The notes beneath the pieces are model-generated. The model saw nothing but the letters and a program-made list of their open reading frames with translations, ran no database searches and had not been told where the DNA came from. DNA of 64,000 bases from Methylocystis rosea (GTDB taxonomy: Bacteria > Pseudomonadota > Alphaproteobacteria > Rhizobiales > Beijerinckiaceae): assembly GCF_003855495.1 (NCBI RefSeq), contig NZ_CP034086.1, positions 372,001 through 436,000 on the forward strand, in the 5' to 3' direction. Positions 25,771 through 35,892 of the stretch are shown piece after piece (position 1 is the first letter of the stretch; each line of letters starts with the position of its first letter). The position numbers were made by a program, and so were the translations under genes.

Positions 25771-25905
25771 GTGAAACGGACATTTCAGCCTAGCAAGATT
25801 GTGCGCAAGCGCCGTCACGGCTTTCGCGCCCGCATGGCCACGGTCGGCGGCCGCAACGTTATCGCCGCGCGGCGCGCCCGCGGACGCAAGCGCCTCTCGG
25901 CCTGA
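25771..25905 (+). CDS. rpmH: 50S ribosomal protein L34
   Basis: The 44-residue L34 begins with a GTG at 25771, preceded by GGAGAAG. The sequence is the universal one: [20 protein letters not shown] followed by [20 protein letters not shown]. It opens the conserved rpmH-rnpA-yidC-engB cluster. The 290 bases upstream (25480-25770) hold no gene that I can support and presumably contain the promoter. Confidence 0.97.
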   Translation: MKRTFQPSKIVRKRRHGFRARMATVGGRNVIAARRARGRKRLSA

Positions 25906-25937
25906 TCCGGCTGAATGCGGACGAGGCGGATGACTGC

Positions 25938-26369
25938 ATGAAGGCGCAAGTCCCCGCCGAAGATGAGAAGTCCCCGCGCCCGGAGACGCTGCGCCGGCGC
26001 GCGGATTTCGTGCGCGCGGCGCGCGGCGCGCGCGTTGCGTTGCCCGCCTTTACGGTGCAGATGGCGCCGCGGGAGCTCACGGACTCGCACGCGCCGGCCC
26101 GCTTCGGCCTCACCGTCACGCGGAAGGTCGCCGGCGCGGTGGGTCGCAACCGCATTCGCCGCAGGCTCCGCGAGGCGCTGCGGCTCGGCGGCGCCCTTGG
26201 CGCGAAGCCCGGCCGGGATTACGTCTTCGTCGCGCGGCCCGTGTCCCTCTCCGCGCCATTCGCCGAACTGCTCGCGCAGATGACCGAAGGACTCGCCAGG
26301 TTGAACGATCGCGGCGCGCGGCGCGCCCGAGACGCAAACAGGAAGACAGGCTTACGCGGCCATGAGTGA
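25938..26369 (+). CDS. rnpA: Ribonuclease P protein component
   Basis: RnpA is the protein subunit that helps the RNase P RNA process the 5' end of tRNA precursors. The 143-residue basic protein has the signature [13 protein letters not shown] (about residues 74-86), an N-terminal [16 protein letters not shown], and [16 protein letters not shown]. The position between rpmH and yidC is conserved. The last 8 bases overlap the start of yidC. Confidence 0.95.
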   Translation: MKAQVPAEDEKSPRPETLRRRADFVRAARGARVALPAFTVQMAPRELTDSHAPARFGLTVTRKVAGAVGRNRIRRRLREALRLGGALGAKPGRDYVFVARPVSLSAPFAELLAQMTEGLARLNDRGARRARDANRKTGLRGHE

Positions 26370-28143
26370 AAACGTTAAGAACATGATCCTCGCCGCGGCG
26401 TTGTCGCTGGTCTTCATCGGCCTGTGGGACTATTTTTACGCCTTCCCCGAGATCGACAAGCAGCGCCGGGCGCAGACTCAGCAGGAGAAGCTTGCCAAGG
26501 TTCCTCAGCTTGGCGCGCCCGAGCGGGTCACAGCCGGCCAGCCGCCGGTAAAGGCCGCGCCCAAGACGCGCGCTGAAGCTCTGGCGCTCAGCCCCCGGAT
26601 CGCCATCGACACCAGATCAATCTCCGGCTCGATCGCGCTGAAAGGCGGGCGTATCGACGACGTCTCGTTGAAGAATTATCGCGAGACCGTCGATCCCTCG
26701 AGCCCGATCATCACGCTGCTCTCGCCCGAGGACGGCCCCAGCCCCTATTATGCGGAACTCGGCTATCTGACCGCCGAAACCGAAAACGCGCCGGTTCTGC
26801 CGACCACCGAGACGCTGTGGACCACGGACGCCGACGGGCTGACGACGGCAAAGCCGGTGACGCTGAGCTGGGACAATGGCCACGGCCTCGTTTTCAAGCG
26901 CGTCATCTCGGTGGACGACGAATATCTCTTCACCGTCAAGGACAGCGTCGAGAACAAAGCGGGCGTTCCCGTCACGCTTTTTAACTACGCGCGCGTGAGC
27001 CGCGTCGGCCACCCGCCATCCGCGGGCTATGCGGCGTTGCACGAAGGCTTCGTCGGCGTCGTCGGCGAGACGGGCGAGGAAGTCACCTACGACAAGATCG
27101 AGAAAGAGGACAACGCGGTCAAGACCTACAAGGGGGTCGGCGGCTGGGTTGGGCTGACGGACAAATATTGGGCGGCCGTGGTCGCTCCCGACCAAAATCT
27201 GCCCATGGAGGCGCGCTTCGCCTCGATGGGCGGCGCGGTGAAAACCTATCAGGCCGATACGGTCAGCGACCAGAAGACGATCGAGCCCGGCAAGTGGGCG
27301 GAGGCGACGACCTATGTCTTCGCCGGCGCCAAGGTCGTCGACGTGCTCGACGCCTATAAAGCCAATCCTGGCCTGAAGCGCTTCGATCTTCTGATCGACT
27401 GGGGATGGTTCTACTTCATCACCCGGCCCATGTTCCGGCTGATCGACTTCCTTTACAAGCTCTTGGGGAATTTCGGCCTCGCCATTCTGGCGGTCACCGT
27501 GATCGTCAAGCTCGCCTTCCTGCCGCTCGCCAACAAGAGCTATCAGTCGATCGCCAAAATGAAGGCGATTCAGCCAAGAATCAAAGAGCTGAAGGAAAAA
27601 TACGGCGACGACAAGCACAAGTTCAACATGGAGCAGATGGAGCTCTTCAAGCGGGAGAAGGTTAACCCCGCGAGCGGCTGTCTGCCGGTGATCGTGCAGA
27701 TCCCGGTGTTCTTCTCGCTCTATAAAGTGCTGGTCGTCACGATCGAAATGCGTCACGCGCCGTTCTTCGGCTGGATCAGGGATCTCTCGGCGCCCGACCC
27801 GACGAATGTCTTCAACCTGTTCGGGGTGCTGCCTTTCGATCCCACCCATGTGGCGATCTTCGGCCCCTATCTGGCGCTCGGCGTCTGGCCGCTGCTGATG
27901 GGCGTCTCGATGTGGCTGCAGATGAAGATGAATCCGGAGCCCGCCGACGAGATTCAGAAGACGATGTTCGCCTGGATGCCGGTGATCTTCACATTCACCA
28001 TGGGCGGCTTCGCCTCCGGCCTGCTGATCTACTGGACGTGGAACAATCTCCTGTCCATCGTCCAGCAGGGCGTCATCATGAAGCGCGCCGGCGTGAGGTT
28101 CGAGTTCTGGGACAATCTGCGCAAGACGTTCCAGAGAGCGTGA
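26362..28143 (+). CDS. yidC: Membrane protein insertase YidC
   Basis: YidC inserts and folds inner-membrane proteins, alone or with SecYEG. The 593-residue protein has an N-terminal helix ([20 protein letters not shown]), a large periplasmic beta-sandwich domain (about 80-340), and the conserved five-helix core (about 350-575) with [60 protein letters not shown] and the final [20 protein letters not shown]. The length is normal for alphaproteobacteria. It overlaps rnpA at its start, and its TGA overlaps the GTG of engB. Confidence 0.97.
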   Translation: MSENVKNMILAAALSLVFIGLWDYFYAFPEIDKQRRAQTQQEKLAKVPQLGAPERVTAGQPPVKAAPKTRAEALALSPRIAIDTRSISGSIALKGGRIDDVSLKNYRETVDPSSPIITLLSPEDGPSPYYAELGYLTAETENAPVLPTTETLWTTDADGLTTAKPVTLSWDNGHGLVFKRVISVDDEYLFTVKDSVENKAGVPVTLFNYARVSRVGHPPSAGYAALHEGFVGVVGETGEEVTYDKIEKEDNAVKTYKGVGGWVGLTDKYWAAVVAPDQNLPMEARFASMGGAVKTYQADTVSDQKTIEPGKWAEATTYVFAGAKVVDVLDAYKANPGLKRFDLLIDWGWFYFITRPMFRLIDFLYKLLGNFGLAILAVTVIVKLAFLPLANKSYQSIAKMKAIQPRIKELKEKYGDDKHKFNMEQMELFKREKVNPASGCLPVIVQIPVFFSLYKVLVVTIEMRHAPFFGWIRDLSAPDPTNVFNLFGVLPFDPTHVAIFGPYLALGVWPLLMGVSMWLQMKMNPEPADEIQKTMFAWMPVIFTFTMGGFASGLLIYWTWNNLLSIVQQGVIMKRAGVRFEFWDNLRKTFQRA

Positions 28144-28793
28144 CCGAAACCGACTTCAGCGAACCGGGCCGGCTGCTCTTTGCCGGCCCCTGCGACTTCA
28201 TCTTCGCCAGCGCCAAGTCGAGCGATCTGCCGGTCATCGGCCCGCCGGAGATCGCCTTCGCAGGGCGCTCCAACGTCGGCAAATCCTCGCTCCTCAACGC
28301 CTTGACGAACCGCAAGACGCTCGCGCGCGTCTCCAACACGCCGGGACGCACGCAGCAGCTGAATTTCTTCGCGCTGGGCGGCGCGCCGGGCGCGGAGCGG
28401 CTGCGCCTCGTCGACATGCCGGGCTATGGCTACGCGGCCGTCGGCAAGGAGAAGGTGGCGAACTGGTCGCAGCTGATGCGCGACTATCTGAAGGGGAGGG
28501 CCAGCCTCGCCCGCGTCTTCGTGCTCGTCGACGGGCGCCGCGGCGTGAAGCCGCTCGACGAAGAGATGTTCGATCTCCTCGATCAGTCGGCCGTCTCCTA
28601 TCAGGTCATTCTGACCAAGCATGACGAATTGAAGATCGCCGAGCGCGACGAGGTCCTCGCCGCGACGATGAAGGCGCTGGAGAAGCGTCCCGCCGCCTTT
28701 CCTGAAGTGATTTTCACCTCGGCGCACGGCGGTGAGGGGATCGCCGAGCTTCGCGCCGCGATCGCGAAGCTCCTCGCCGAACGAAACGCTTGA
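28140..28793 (+). CDS. engB: Ribosome biogenesis GTP-binding protein EngB (YihA/YsxC)
   Basis: EngB is a small GTPase needed for assembly of the large ribosomal subunit. The 217-residue protein shows G1 [14 protein letters not shown], the switch region with [12 protein letters not shown]3 [15 protein letters not shown]4 TKHDEL and the G5 region [10 protein letters not shown]. The GTG start at 28140 overlaps the yidC stop in a GTGA, giving [20 protein letters not shown]. It closes the rpmH-rnpA-yidC-engB cluster, and in many Rhizobiales argB follows, as here. Confidence 0.95.
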   Translation: MTETDFSEPGRLLFAGPCDFIFASAKSSDLPVIGPPEIAFAGRSNVGKSSLLNALTNRKTLARVSNTPGRTQQLNFFALGGAPGAERLRLVDMPGYGYAAVGKEKVANWSQLMRDYLKGRASLARVFVLVDGRRGVKPLDEEMFDLLDQSAVSYQVILTKHDELKIAERDEVLAATMKALEKRPAAFPEVIFTSAHGGEGIAELRAAIAKLLAERNA

Positions 28794-28828
28794 ATGCGAC
28801 GGGCGCGGCGGGCTAGGTCAATTTAGAA

Positions 28829-28950
28829 CCCCCACCCCAACCCTCCCCCGCTTCGCGGGAGAGGGGGTAGATTCGGCACTTTGTAGAGGTCGCTCACGCC
28901 GCTCGTTAGCGTCCCCTCTCCCGCGAAGCGGGGGAGGGACAGGGAGGGGG
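28829..28950. repeat. Intergenic palindromic repeat pair, family B
   Basis: Two inverted units, each a hairpin of the form CCCTCCCCCGCTTCGCGGGA (left) and TCCCGCGAAGCGGGGGAGGG (right), with a unique stretch between them. Together they fill the engB-argB spacer. The C-rich borders (CCCCCACCCCAACCC and GGGACAGGGAGGGGG) mark the outer ends. Confidence 0.85.
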
Positions 28951-28984
28951 CGTTTTTGACGCAGCCTTCAGTCAGGATTCTCAG

Positions 28985-29851
28985 ATGACCGACGCCGTCG
29001 ACACCGCGCTCCAGCAAGCCCGCATTCTCATGCAGGCGCTGCCGCACATGCTGCGCTACGACGACGCCATCGTCGTGGTGAAATACGGCGGCCACGCCAT
29101 GGGCGACGATCAGGTGGCGCGCGATTTTTCCCGCGACATGGTGCTGCTCGAACAGTCCGGCGTGAATCCCGTCGTCGTGCACGGCGGCGGGCCGCAGATC
29201 GGCGCAATGCTGAAGCGGCTCGGCGTCGAGTCGCGTTTCGCCGATGGCCTGCGCATCACCGACGAAGAGACGATGGACGTCGTCGAGATGGTGCTCGCCG
29301 GCTCCATCAACAAGCAGATCGTCGGCTACATCAATTCGGAAGGCGGGCGCGCCATCGGGCTGACCGGCAAGGACGGGCGCATGGTCACCGCCAAAAAGAT
29401 CGAGCGCCCCGACGGCGTCGACCTCGGCTTTGTGGGCGAGCCCGACAAGGTCGACACGACCGTGCTCGATCAGGTGCTGGGGCGCGAACTTATTCCGGTG
29501 CTGGCGCCCGTCGCGGAAGGTCCGCGCGGCGAAAGCTACAATGTCAACGCCGATACGTTCGCCGGCGCGATCGCCGGCGCGCTTCACGCCAAGCGCCTGA
29601 TCTTCCTCACCGACGTGCCGGGCGTGCTCGACAAGGACAAACAGATTATCCAAGAGCTGAAGGTCGGCGATATTCCCGGCCTCATCGCCGAGGGCGTGAT
29701 CACCGGCGGCATGATTCCGAAGGTCGAGACCTGCATGTACGCCATCGAGCGCGGCGTCGAGGGCGTCGTCATTCTCGACGGGAAACTGCCGCACGCCGTG
29801 CTGATCGAACTGCTCACCGATCACGGCGCCGGCACGCTGATCACGCGGTGA
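28985..29851 (+). CDS. argB: Acetylglutamate kinase
   Basis: ArgB phosphorylates N-acetylglutamate, the second step of arginine synthesis. The 288-residue amino-acid kinase shows [13 protein letters not shown] at the N-terminus, [51 protein letters not shown] and the C-terminal [18 protein letters not shown]. The extended N-terminal helix ([20 protein letters not shown]) is typical of the hexameric, arginine-inhibited form, so feedback control by arginine is likely. The gene starts 35 bases after the repeat pair. Confidence 0.96.
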   Translation: MTDAVDTALQQARILMQALPHMLRYDDAIVVVKYGGHAMGDDQVARDFSRDMVLLEQSGVNPVVVHGGGPQIGAMLKRLGVESRFADGLRITDEETMDVVEMVLAGSINKQIVGYINSEGGRAIGLTGKDGRMVTAKKIERPDGVDLGFVGEPDKVDTTVLDQVLGRELIPVLAPVAEGPRGESYNVNADTFAGAIAGALHAKRLIFLTDVPGVLDKDKQIIQELKVGDIPGLIAEGVITGGMIPKVETCMYAIERGVEGVVILDGKLPHAVLIELLTDHGAGTLITR

Positions 29852-29859
29852 CGAACGAA

Positions 29860-30020
29860 GCCCTCATCCGTCGCCACTGCGTGGCGACACCTTCTCCCGC
29901 TTGCGGGAGAAGGAAGAACGGCGACGCTTCGCTATTGCGTTTGCAGCGATGATTGGCGCTTGCCCTTCTCCCGCTTGCGGGAGAAGGTGGCCCTCGCGTA
30001 GCGAGGGTCGGATGAGGGCC
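29860..30020. repeat. Pair of inverted family A repeats
   Basis: Two copies of the unit seen beside the DUF559 gene: left copy 29860-29913 (CCCTCATCCGTCGCC then CTTCTCCCGCTTGCGGGAGA) and right copy 29963-30020 in opposite orientation, ending AGGGTCGGATGAGGGC. They are separated by about 50 unique bases. The arrangement equals that at 11571-12032 but without a gene between the copies. It fills the argB-cobB spacer up to six bases before the cobB start. Confidence 0.87.
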
Positions 30021-30025
30021 ATTCA

Positions 30026-30721
30026 GTGAACCTCTTCATCCTCACCGGCGCGGGCGTTTCCGCCGAAAGCGGCCTTGGCGTCTTTCGCGGGCCGGGCGCG
30101 GCGCTGTGGAAGAGCTACGATCCCATGCAGCTCGCGACGCCCGAGGCCTTCATGCGTGATCCGGCGCTGGTGCATGCGTTTTACAATGCGCGGCGGCGCA
30201 ATCTGCTCGCCGCTTCGCCCAACGCCGCCCACGCCGCGCTGGCGCGGCTCGAAGCCGGACTCGCACGGCGCGGCGGCGCATTGACGCTCGTGACGCAGAA
30301 CATCGACGATCTGCATGAGCGCGCCGGCTCGACGCGCGTCATTCATATGCACGGCGAATTGCTCAAAGCGCGCTGCGCCTCATGCGGCGCGGTGAGCGAT
30401 TGCCGCGAAGACCTTTCGACCGATTCACGTTGCGGATGCGATGGCGCGCTGCGGCCGCATGTCGTTTGGTTCGGCGAGACGCCGCTCTATATGGAAGATA
30501 TCTATGCGGCGCTAGGAGCGGCGGATCTTTTCGTCGCCATCGGCACGTCAGGCGCCGTCTATCCGGCGGCGGGCTTTGTGCGCGAGGCGCGCGCAAGAGG
30601 CCTGCGCTGCTGCGAGATCAACCTGGAGGCGTCGGAAAACGCAACGCAATTTGACGACAGACGCTATGGCCGCGCGAGCGAGATCACGCCGTCATGGGTC
30701 GAGGAGATATTGGCGTCGTGA
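30026..30721 (+). CDS. cobB: NAD-dependent protein deacylase (sirtuin, CobB class III)
   Basis: A Sir2-family enzyme that removes acyl groups from protein lysines using NAD. The 231-residue protein shows GAGVSAESGLGVFRG, QNIDDLHERAG, the catalytic H110 in IHMHGE and a zinc site with C118, C121, C137 and C139. Y53 and R56 (FYNARRR) are the pair that marks class III sirtuins with desuccinylase and demalonylase activity. It starts with GTG at 30026, immediately after a repeat, with little visible ribosome binding site, so expression may be weak or start elsewhere. Confidence 0.93.
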   Translation: MNLFILTGAGVSAESGLGVFRGPGAALWKSYDPMQLATPEAFMRDPALVHAFYNARRRNLLAASPNAAHAALARLEAGLARRGGALTLVTQNIDDLHERAGSTRVIHMHGELLKARCASCGAVSDCREDLSTDSRCGCDGALRPHVVWFGETPLYMEDIYAALGAADLFVAIGTSGAVYPAAGFVREARARGLRCCEINLEASENATQFDDRRYGRASEITPSWVEEILAS

Positions 30722-30732
30722 ATCAGCCCCAG

Positions 30733-30826
30733 TGTCATTCCCGACGCGCAAAGCGCGATCGGGAATCCAGAGCAACCACAACAACCGCTGGCGTTGCTCC
30801 GGATTCCCGCTTTCGCGGGAATGACA
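30733..30826. repeat. Intergenic palindromic repeat, family C (copy 1)
   Basis: An element bounded by TGTCATTCCCGACGCGC and its inverse TCGCGGGAATGACA, with inner GATCGGGAATCCAGAGCAAC and GTTGCTCCGGATTCCC. It can fold as one long hairpin. A second copy separates mazE from mazF at 32425-32530. Confidence 0.85.
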
Positions 30827-30842
30827 TGCGGCGACCGATGCA

Positions 30843-31547
30843 ATGACCAAACTCTTGCCCGACAGATCGCGCTTCGCCGCGATCGACACCTGGGTGTTCG
30901 ATCTCGACAATACGCTCTATCCGCAGACCGCCGATCTCTGGCCCAAGATCGACGCGCGCATCACGCTGTTCATGATGCGGCTCTTCGGCCTCGACGCCAT
31001 TTCGCTGCGCGCGTTGCAGAAACATTATTATCGCCAATACGGCACGACGCTGCGCGGGCTGATGACCGAACATGGGATCGACGCGCAGGCCTATCTGGCC
31101 TTTGTGCACGATATCGACCGCTCGTCGCTGGCGCATAATCACTCGCTCGCTGAAGCGATCGCCGCGCTGCCCGGCCGCAAGCTCATCCTCACCAACGCCT
31201 CGCGCCATCACGCGGTCGAGACGGCGAAGCAACTTGGCATCGACCATTGCTTCGAGGACATCTTCGACATCATCGCCGCGGACTTCATCAATAAGCCCGA
31301 GGAAGGCGCCTATATGCGCTTTTTCGAGAAGCTGAAGATCGAGCCAAAGCGTTCGGTGATCTTCGAGGACATCGACCGCAATCTCGTCGTGCCGCATGCG
31401 CGCGGCATGACGACGGTGCTGGTGCTGCCCGCCCATGATGAAGGCCCCGAGCGGGAGCTCTGGGAAATCGCCACGGGCGACGAGCCGCATGTGGATTTCG
31501 TGACGGACGATATCGTGGCGTTTTTGGAGGGATTGATCGGGGATTAA
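30843..31547 (+). CDS. HAD-family pyrimidine 5'-nucleotidase
   Basis: A 234-residue HAD hydrolase of the SDT1/PHM8-like pyrimidine 5'-nucleotidase group. Motif I is D20 and D22 in WVFDLDNTLYP, motif II is ILTNASRHH, motif III is K in INKPEEGAYMRFFEKLKIEP, and motif IV is SVIFEDIDRNL. The enzyme likely dephosphorylates pyrimidine mononucleotides, but substrate choice cannot be read from sequence. In Rhizobiales this gene often stands directly before dapD; here 1.7 kb with DinB, mazEF and repeats intervene. Its stop overlaps the convergent DinB gene by four bases. Confidence 0.88.
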   Translation: MTKLLPDRSRFAAIDTWVFDLDNTLYPQTADLWPKIDARITLFMMRLFGLDAISLRALQKHYYRQYGTTLRGLMTEHGIDAQAYLAFVHDIDRSSLAHNHSLAEAIAALPGRKLILTNASRHHAVETAKQLGIDHCFEDIFDIIAADFINKPEEGAYMRFFEKLKIEPKRSVIFEDIDRNLVVPHARGMTTVLVLPAHDEGPERELWEIATGDEPHVDFVTDDIVAFLEGLIGD

Positions 31548-32053
31548 GTCGCGAGTTGTTCCATCAAGATCAGATCGGTGTCTTGCGGCTTGGCGCCCGC
31601 GGCCGTCAGCATCGCATGAATCTGGCCCCGGTGATGGGTCTGGTGATTGAAGATGTGGCTGACGACGAGCCACTTCGGCTTGATCATATCCGATTGCATG
31701 AGGCTTGAACGCCAGATGAGATCGCCGGCGAGCCAGTCGTCGGTAACGGCGTCCGCCCAGGCGATCAGCCTTTCGTCGCAGGCGAGGCGGTCCCGTTTCA
31801 AGCCGTCCCAATCGTCTCGATACGAAGCTGATTCGCTCAGCGGCGCGGAGGGCCTCGGGGCGTCGGAAATGCGGCTCAGCCACATATGGTCCGCCCAAAG
31901 AAGATGGTTGAGGCTCGCATGAATTGATTTGAAGAAAGCGCCGCGGTTCTTGCGCCGCGCTTCGTCCGACAGGCTGTCGGCGGCGGCGTAAAGGCTGGCG
32001 TTTTGCCAGCGATTGTAGCGCGCCATGGTCTGCACAAATGTGGAGCGTATCAT
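31544..32053 (-). CDS. DinB family protein
   Basis: A 169-residue DinB/YfiT-like four-helix bundle protein. The three histidines that usually bind metal are visible in HASLNHLLWADHMW and in VVSHIFNHQTHHRGQIHAML. DinB proteins are putative metal-dependent transferases or hydrolases, often using small thiols. The exact reaction is unknown. The sequence MARYNRWQN near the N-terminus is typical. Convergent with the HAD gene and upstream of mazF in the same direction. Confidence 0.9.
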   Translation of the reverse strand: MIRSTFVQTMARYNRWQNASLYAAADSLSDEARRKNRGAFFKSIHASLNHLLWADHMWLSRISDAPRPSAPLSESASYRDDWDGLKRDRLACDERLIAWADAVTDDWLAGDLIWRSSLMQSDMIKPKWLVVSHIFNHQTHHRGQIHAMLTAAGAKPQDTDLILMEQLAT

Positions 32054-32076
32054 GCGATCGTCTTGCTTCTGGAAGC

Positions 32077-32403
32077 CTACTGCAGCAGCGTCCTTGCCTT
32101 CGCCAAAGCCTCCGCCACTTCCGCTTTCGTCGCCGCGCCTTTCTTCTTCGCCTTGCGCGCGCGCCAGTCGAGGCTCTTCACCTGATCGGCGAGCGCGACC
32201 GAAGGCTTCGCTTCGGCGAGCGGGACTTCAAATGGATAGGCTTTGATCTTCATCGTCATCGGGCAGCAGAGCATCAACCCCGTCTTGCCGTTATAGGCCT
32301 TGGGACTGAGCACCAGCGCCGGACGATGGCCCTTCTGTTCATGGCCCGCCTGCGGATCGAAACTGAGCCAGACGATATCGCCGCGTTCCGGGACGTAAGG
32401 CAT
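32077..32403 (-). CDS. mazF: MazF/PemK family toxin (endoribonuclease)
   Basis: A 108-residue MazF-like toxin, an endoribonuclease that cuts mRNA when freed from its antitoxin. The fold signature is present: YVPERGDIVWLSFDPQAGHE, RPALVLSPKAYNGKTGLMLC and the C-terminal SVALADQVKSLDWRARKAKK. I use the Met at 32403. Its antitoxin gene mazE lies upstream but is separated by about 150 bases that hold a palindromic repeat, whereas mazEF genes normally overlap or nearly touch. No strong ribosome binding site is evident. Confidence 0.92.
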   Translation of the reverse strand: MPYVPERGDIVWLSFDPQAGHEQKGHRPALVLSPKAYNGKTGLMLCCPMTMKIKAYPFEVPLAEAKPSVALADQVKSLDWRARKAKKKGAATKAEVAEALAKARTLLQ

Positions 32404-32424
32404 TTCAATAATCCATTTCGCGCA

Positions 32425-32530
32425 TGTCATTCCCGACGCGCGGAGCGCGATCGGGAATCCAGGGGAAAATTCAGAATGCTTGCGGTTGCTCTGGATTCCC
32501 GATCAGGCCTGCGGCCTGTCGGGAATGACA
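32425..32530. repeat. Intergenic palindromic repeat, family C (copy 2), splitting mazE and mazF
   Basis: The same element as at 30733-30826: TGTCATTCCCGACGCGC at the left, GGCCTGTCGGGAATGACA at the right, with inner GATCGGGAATCCAG and CTGGATTCCCGATC arms. It fills most of the space between the antitoxin stop (32557) and the toxin start (32403). Confidence 0.87.
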
Positions 32531-32556
32531 CGCGTCGTCGACACGTCATTGATCGA

Positions 32557-32799
32557 TTAAAGCGCCTCGCGGCCGACAGGCGCGCCGAAGTCTTCCTCTT
32601 CATGCAGATTGTCGCGTGTGACGCCTGCGAGCAGCGCCTCGAGCGTGAATTCTGGCGCCACAAGCGGCTCGATCACCACGCGCCCTTCTTCGACGCGAAC
32701 GTCGACCGGCTGGTCGATTTCGAGCCGGGCTTCCTCCATCACCGCGGCCGACATGCGCACGGCGGCAGAATTTCCCCATTTTCTTATGGTCGCGCGCAT
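32557..32799 (-). CDS. mazE: MazE-type antitoxin (AbrB-like)
   Basis: An 80-residue AbrB/SpoVT-fold antitoxin. The N-terminal DNA-binding part reads MRATIRKWGNSAAVRMSAAV and is classic for MazE. The acidic C-terminal tail (TRDNLHEEEDFGAPVGREAL) would wrap the toxin. A strong AGGAGGAAGG precedes the ATG at 32799, so the antitoxin is well translated. In the usual system MazE and the MazE-MazF complex repress their own promoter, which should lie just upstream. Confidence 0.92.
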   Translation of the reverse strand: MRATIRKWGNSAAVRMSAAVMEEARLEIDQPVDVRVEEGRVVIEPLVAPEFTLEALLAGVTRDNLHEEEDFGAPVGREAL

Positions 32800-32984
32800 G
32801 GCCTTCCTCCTGATTCCGCACTCACTGCGCGCGCAGCGAAGCGACCCGTCATGACGCAGCGCTCTGGGGATTGCTTCGTCGCTTGCGTTCCTCGCGATGA
32901 GCGCGGTGTATCTACAGGGTAGAAACATAGGCGGCGGCGGTCGGCGCGTCAACATTTGCGCCGCGGCGCTTGCCAAGGTTAGTC

Positions 32985-33093
32985 CGTCATGGCCGGGCTT
33001 GTCCCGGCCATCCACGCCGGGACGTTGCGCCAAGCTGCGGGACTCGCGTCACGGCGACGCGTGGATGCCCGGCACAAGGCCGGGCATGACGCG
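32985..33093. repeat. Intergenic palindromic repeat, family D (copy 1)
   Basis: Bounded by CGTCATGGCCGGGCTTGTCC and its inverse GGCCGGGCATGACG, with inner arms CATCCACGCCGGGAC and GCGTGGATGCCCGGC. The 400-base space between mazE and dapD also carries a fragment of another repeat at about 32850-32905 (GGGGATTGCTTCGTCGCTTG); no gene is supported there. A second copy of family D is at 36363-36500. Confidence 0.83.
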
Positions 33094-33210
33094 GAGAGTG
33101 CGCGCCATGTTTCTTTTCGTTGCGCCTCTCCGCTCACGCTGCCGTGTTGAACTCCCCTCGCCATAGCCTTACAACCGCGCCAGCTTCACCGCATCATTTT
33201 CGGGATATTC

Positions 33211-34067
<857 letters not shown>

Positions 34068-34068
<1 letters not shown>

Positions 34069-34541
34069 TGGACGCCGAGCGCCTGCGCTTTCTCTACCGA
34101 ACCGATCAAGGCCGCATTGATCGCGCGACCTGGCGGCGCGGCGCGGGCGCGCTCATCGCGGTGCTTTTGCCGCTGACGCTGATCTGGTTCGCGCTTGCGC
34201 CTTATTCGGTCCACGATCTGTCGACGACGCCCTTCTTCGCGCCGATGACGATTCTCGCCTACGTCTATGTCATCTTTTACGCCTTCGCGGTGATGCTCAT
34301 CGTCGTGAGCTTCATCAATCTTTCGGCCAAGCGCTGTCGCGACCGCGGCCTCACGCCGCCGCTCGGTCTCGCGAGCCTCGCGCCGCTCCTGGCGCTGCTT
34401 GCCGGCGCGGCGCATTTTCTGCAGCCGCGCGTCGCCGAAGTCATGTCGCGCTGGTATGTCTGGGGCGTCGACGCGCTCTTTGTCGCCGCCGCTCTGTGGA
34501 CCATCTATGAATTGGGCTGGCGGGAGGAGTCGCTGTCGTAG
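34068..34541 (+). CDS. DUF805-like membrane protein
   Basis: A 157-residue protein with three or four hydrophobic helices. The N-terminus (LRFLYRTDQGRIDRATWRRG) and the motif NLSAKRCRDRGLTPP match the DUF805 pattern, in which a GRI.R..WW element and an AKR.RD.G loop are conserved. Its ATG shares a base with the dapD stop (TGATG), so translation is coupled to dapD. The function of DUF805 proteins is unknown. Confidence 0.78.
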
Positions 34542-34551
34542 CGCGCTTTAC

Positions 34552-34668
34552 CTCCCCCTTGAGGGGGGAGGTCGGCAGGCGGAGCCTGCCGGGAGGGGGT
34601 GAGATGCAGTATTCACCCCACCCCGCCTTGCTTGCGCAAGGCGACCCTCCCCATCGAGGGGAGGGTGA
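34552..34668. repeat. Intergenic palindromic repeat pair, family B-like
   Basis: Hairpins CCTCCCCCTTGAGGGGGGAGG, GGCAGGCGGAGCCTGCC, CCTTGCTTGCGCAAGG and ACCCTCCCCATCGAGGGGAG in a row, filling the space between the DUF805 gene and dapE. The layout resembles the unit inside mauG at 24318-24423. Confidence 0.83.
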
Positions 34669-34722
34669 GCGCCGCAACGTCAATGATGCTGACCTGCTCG
34701 AACTGAACAAAGCGAATTGACG

Positions 34723-35892
34723 ATGTCGGAGTCCCGCGCTGTCGCGCTCACCCGCGAACTCATCCGCTGTCCGTCCGTGACGCCGGCCGACGCCGGCGCG
34801 CTCGACGTCGTCGAGACGGCGTTGAAGGCGGTCGGCTTCGAGACGCATCGAATCGTCTTCTCCGCGCCGGGCACGCCCGACATCGACAATCTCTTCGCCA
34901 AGATCGGCGCGGGCGCGCCGCATCTCGCCTTCGCTGGCCACACCGACGTCGTGCCGCCGGGCGATCCCGCGCGCTGGCGCGTCGAACCCTTCGCCGCGCA
35001 AATCTCGGATGGCCGCGTCTACGGCCGCGGCGCCTCGGACATGAAGGGCGCCATCGCCGCATTCGCTGCGGCGGCGCTCGCTTACGTCGAGCGTCATGGC
35101 GCGCCGAAAGGAACGCTCTCGCTGCTCATCACCGGCGATGAGGAAGGCGTGTCGATCAACGGCACGGTGAAGCTGCTCGAATGGGCGCGCGCGCGGGGCG
35201 AGCGCTTCGATCACTGTATCGTCGGCGAGCCGAGCAATGCGTCGACGCTCGGCGACATGATCAAGATCGGCCGGCGCGGTTCGCTCAGCGGACGCATCCG
35301 CGTCATCGGCAAGCAGGGCCATGTCGCCTATCCGCAGCGCGCGGAAAATCCGGCGCCGATCATCGCGCGCATCGTCGCTGCGCTCTCAGGACACGAGCTC
35401 GACAAAGGCACCACGCATTTCGAGCGCTCCAATCTCGAATTTTCCACGATCGACATCGGCAATCCGGCGGTCAATGTGATTCCCGGCGAGGCGCGCGCGC
35501 AGTTCAATGTCCGCTTCAACGACGTCTGGACGCATGATTCGCTGAAAGAACGCATTCTGCAGGTCATCAAGGAAGCGGCGCCGAATGCGAATGTCGAGGT
35601 CGAATTCCCGCCGTCGAACGCGAGGTCCTTCATCACCAAGCCCGGCGCCTTCACCGAACTCGTGGTCGACGCGGTGCGGCAGGTGACGGGCCTGACGCCT
35701 GAACTCTCGACGACCGGCGGCACCTCCGACGCGCGCTTCATCGTCAATTATTGTCCGGTGCTGGAGTTCGGCCTGACGAATGAAACGATTCACGCGGTCG
35801 ACGAGAACGCCCGCGTCGCCGACATCGACGGGCTCTGCGCCGTCTATGCGCGCATCATCGAGCGCTATTTCGAGCCCGCATCCGCTCGATGA
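34723..35892 (+). CDS. dapE: Succinyl-diaminopimelate desuccinylase
   Basis: DapE hydrolyses N-succinyl-LL-diaminopimelate, a zinc-dependent step in lysine and peptidoglycan precursor synthesis. The 389-residue M20-family enzyme shows the metal motifs FAGHTDVVPPGD, RGASDMKGAIAAF and TGDEEGVSINGT, and C-terminal GGTSDARFI. I use the ATG at 34723 over a TTG two codons upstream. The last 38 bases overlap tail to tail with the phosphatase gene on the other strand. With dapD it covers two steps of the succinylase pathway. Confidence 0.96.
   Translation: MSESRAVALTRELIRCPSVTPADAGALDVVETALKAVGFETHRIVFSAPGTPDIDNLFAKIGAGAPHLAFAGHTDVVPPGDPARWRVEPFAAQISDGRVYGRGASDMKGAIAAFAAAALAYVERHGAPKGTLSLLITGDEEGVSINGTVKLLEWARARGERFDHCIVGEPSNASTLGDMIKIGRRGSLSGRIRVIGKQGHVAYPQRAENPAPIIARIVAALSGHELDKGTTHFERSNLEFSTIDIGNPAVNVIPGEARAQFNVRFNDVWTHDSLKERILQVIKEAAPNANVEVEFPPSNARSFITKPGAFTELVVDAVRQVTGLTPELSTTGGTSDARFIVNYCPVLEFGLTNETIHAVDENARVADIDGLCAVYARIIERYFEPASAR

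Noticed and set aside
28829..30020. CRISPR array in the repeat-rich spacers
   Set aside because: The repeats are isolated or inverted pairs, not regularly spaced direct repeats with unique spacers.
32038..32922. A 294-codon plus-strand frame across mazF, the repeat and mazE
   Set aside because: It is antisense to the toxin and antitoxin genes, both recognised, and crosses a palindromic repeat.
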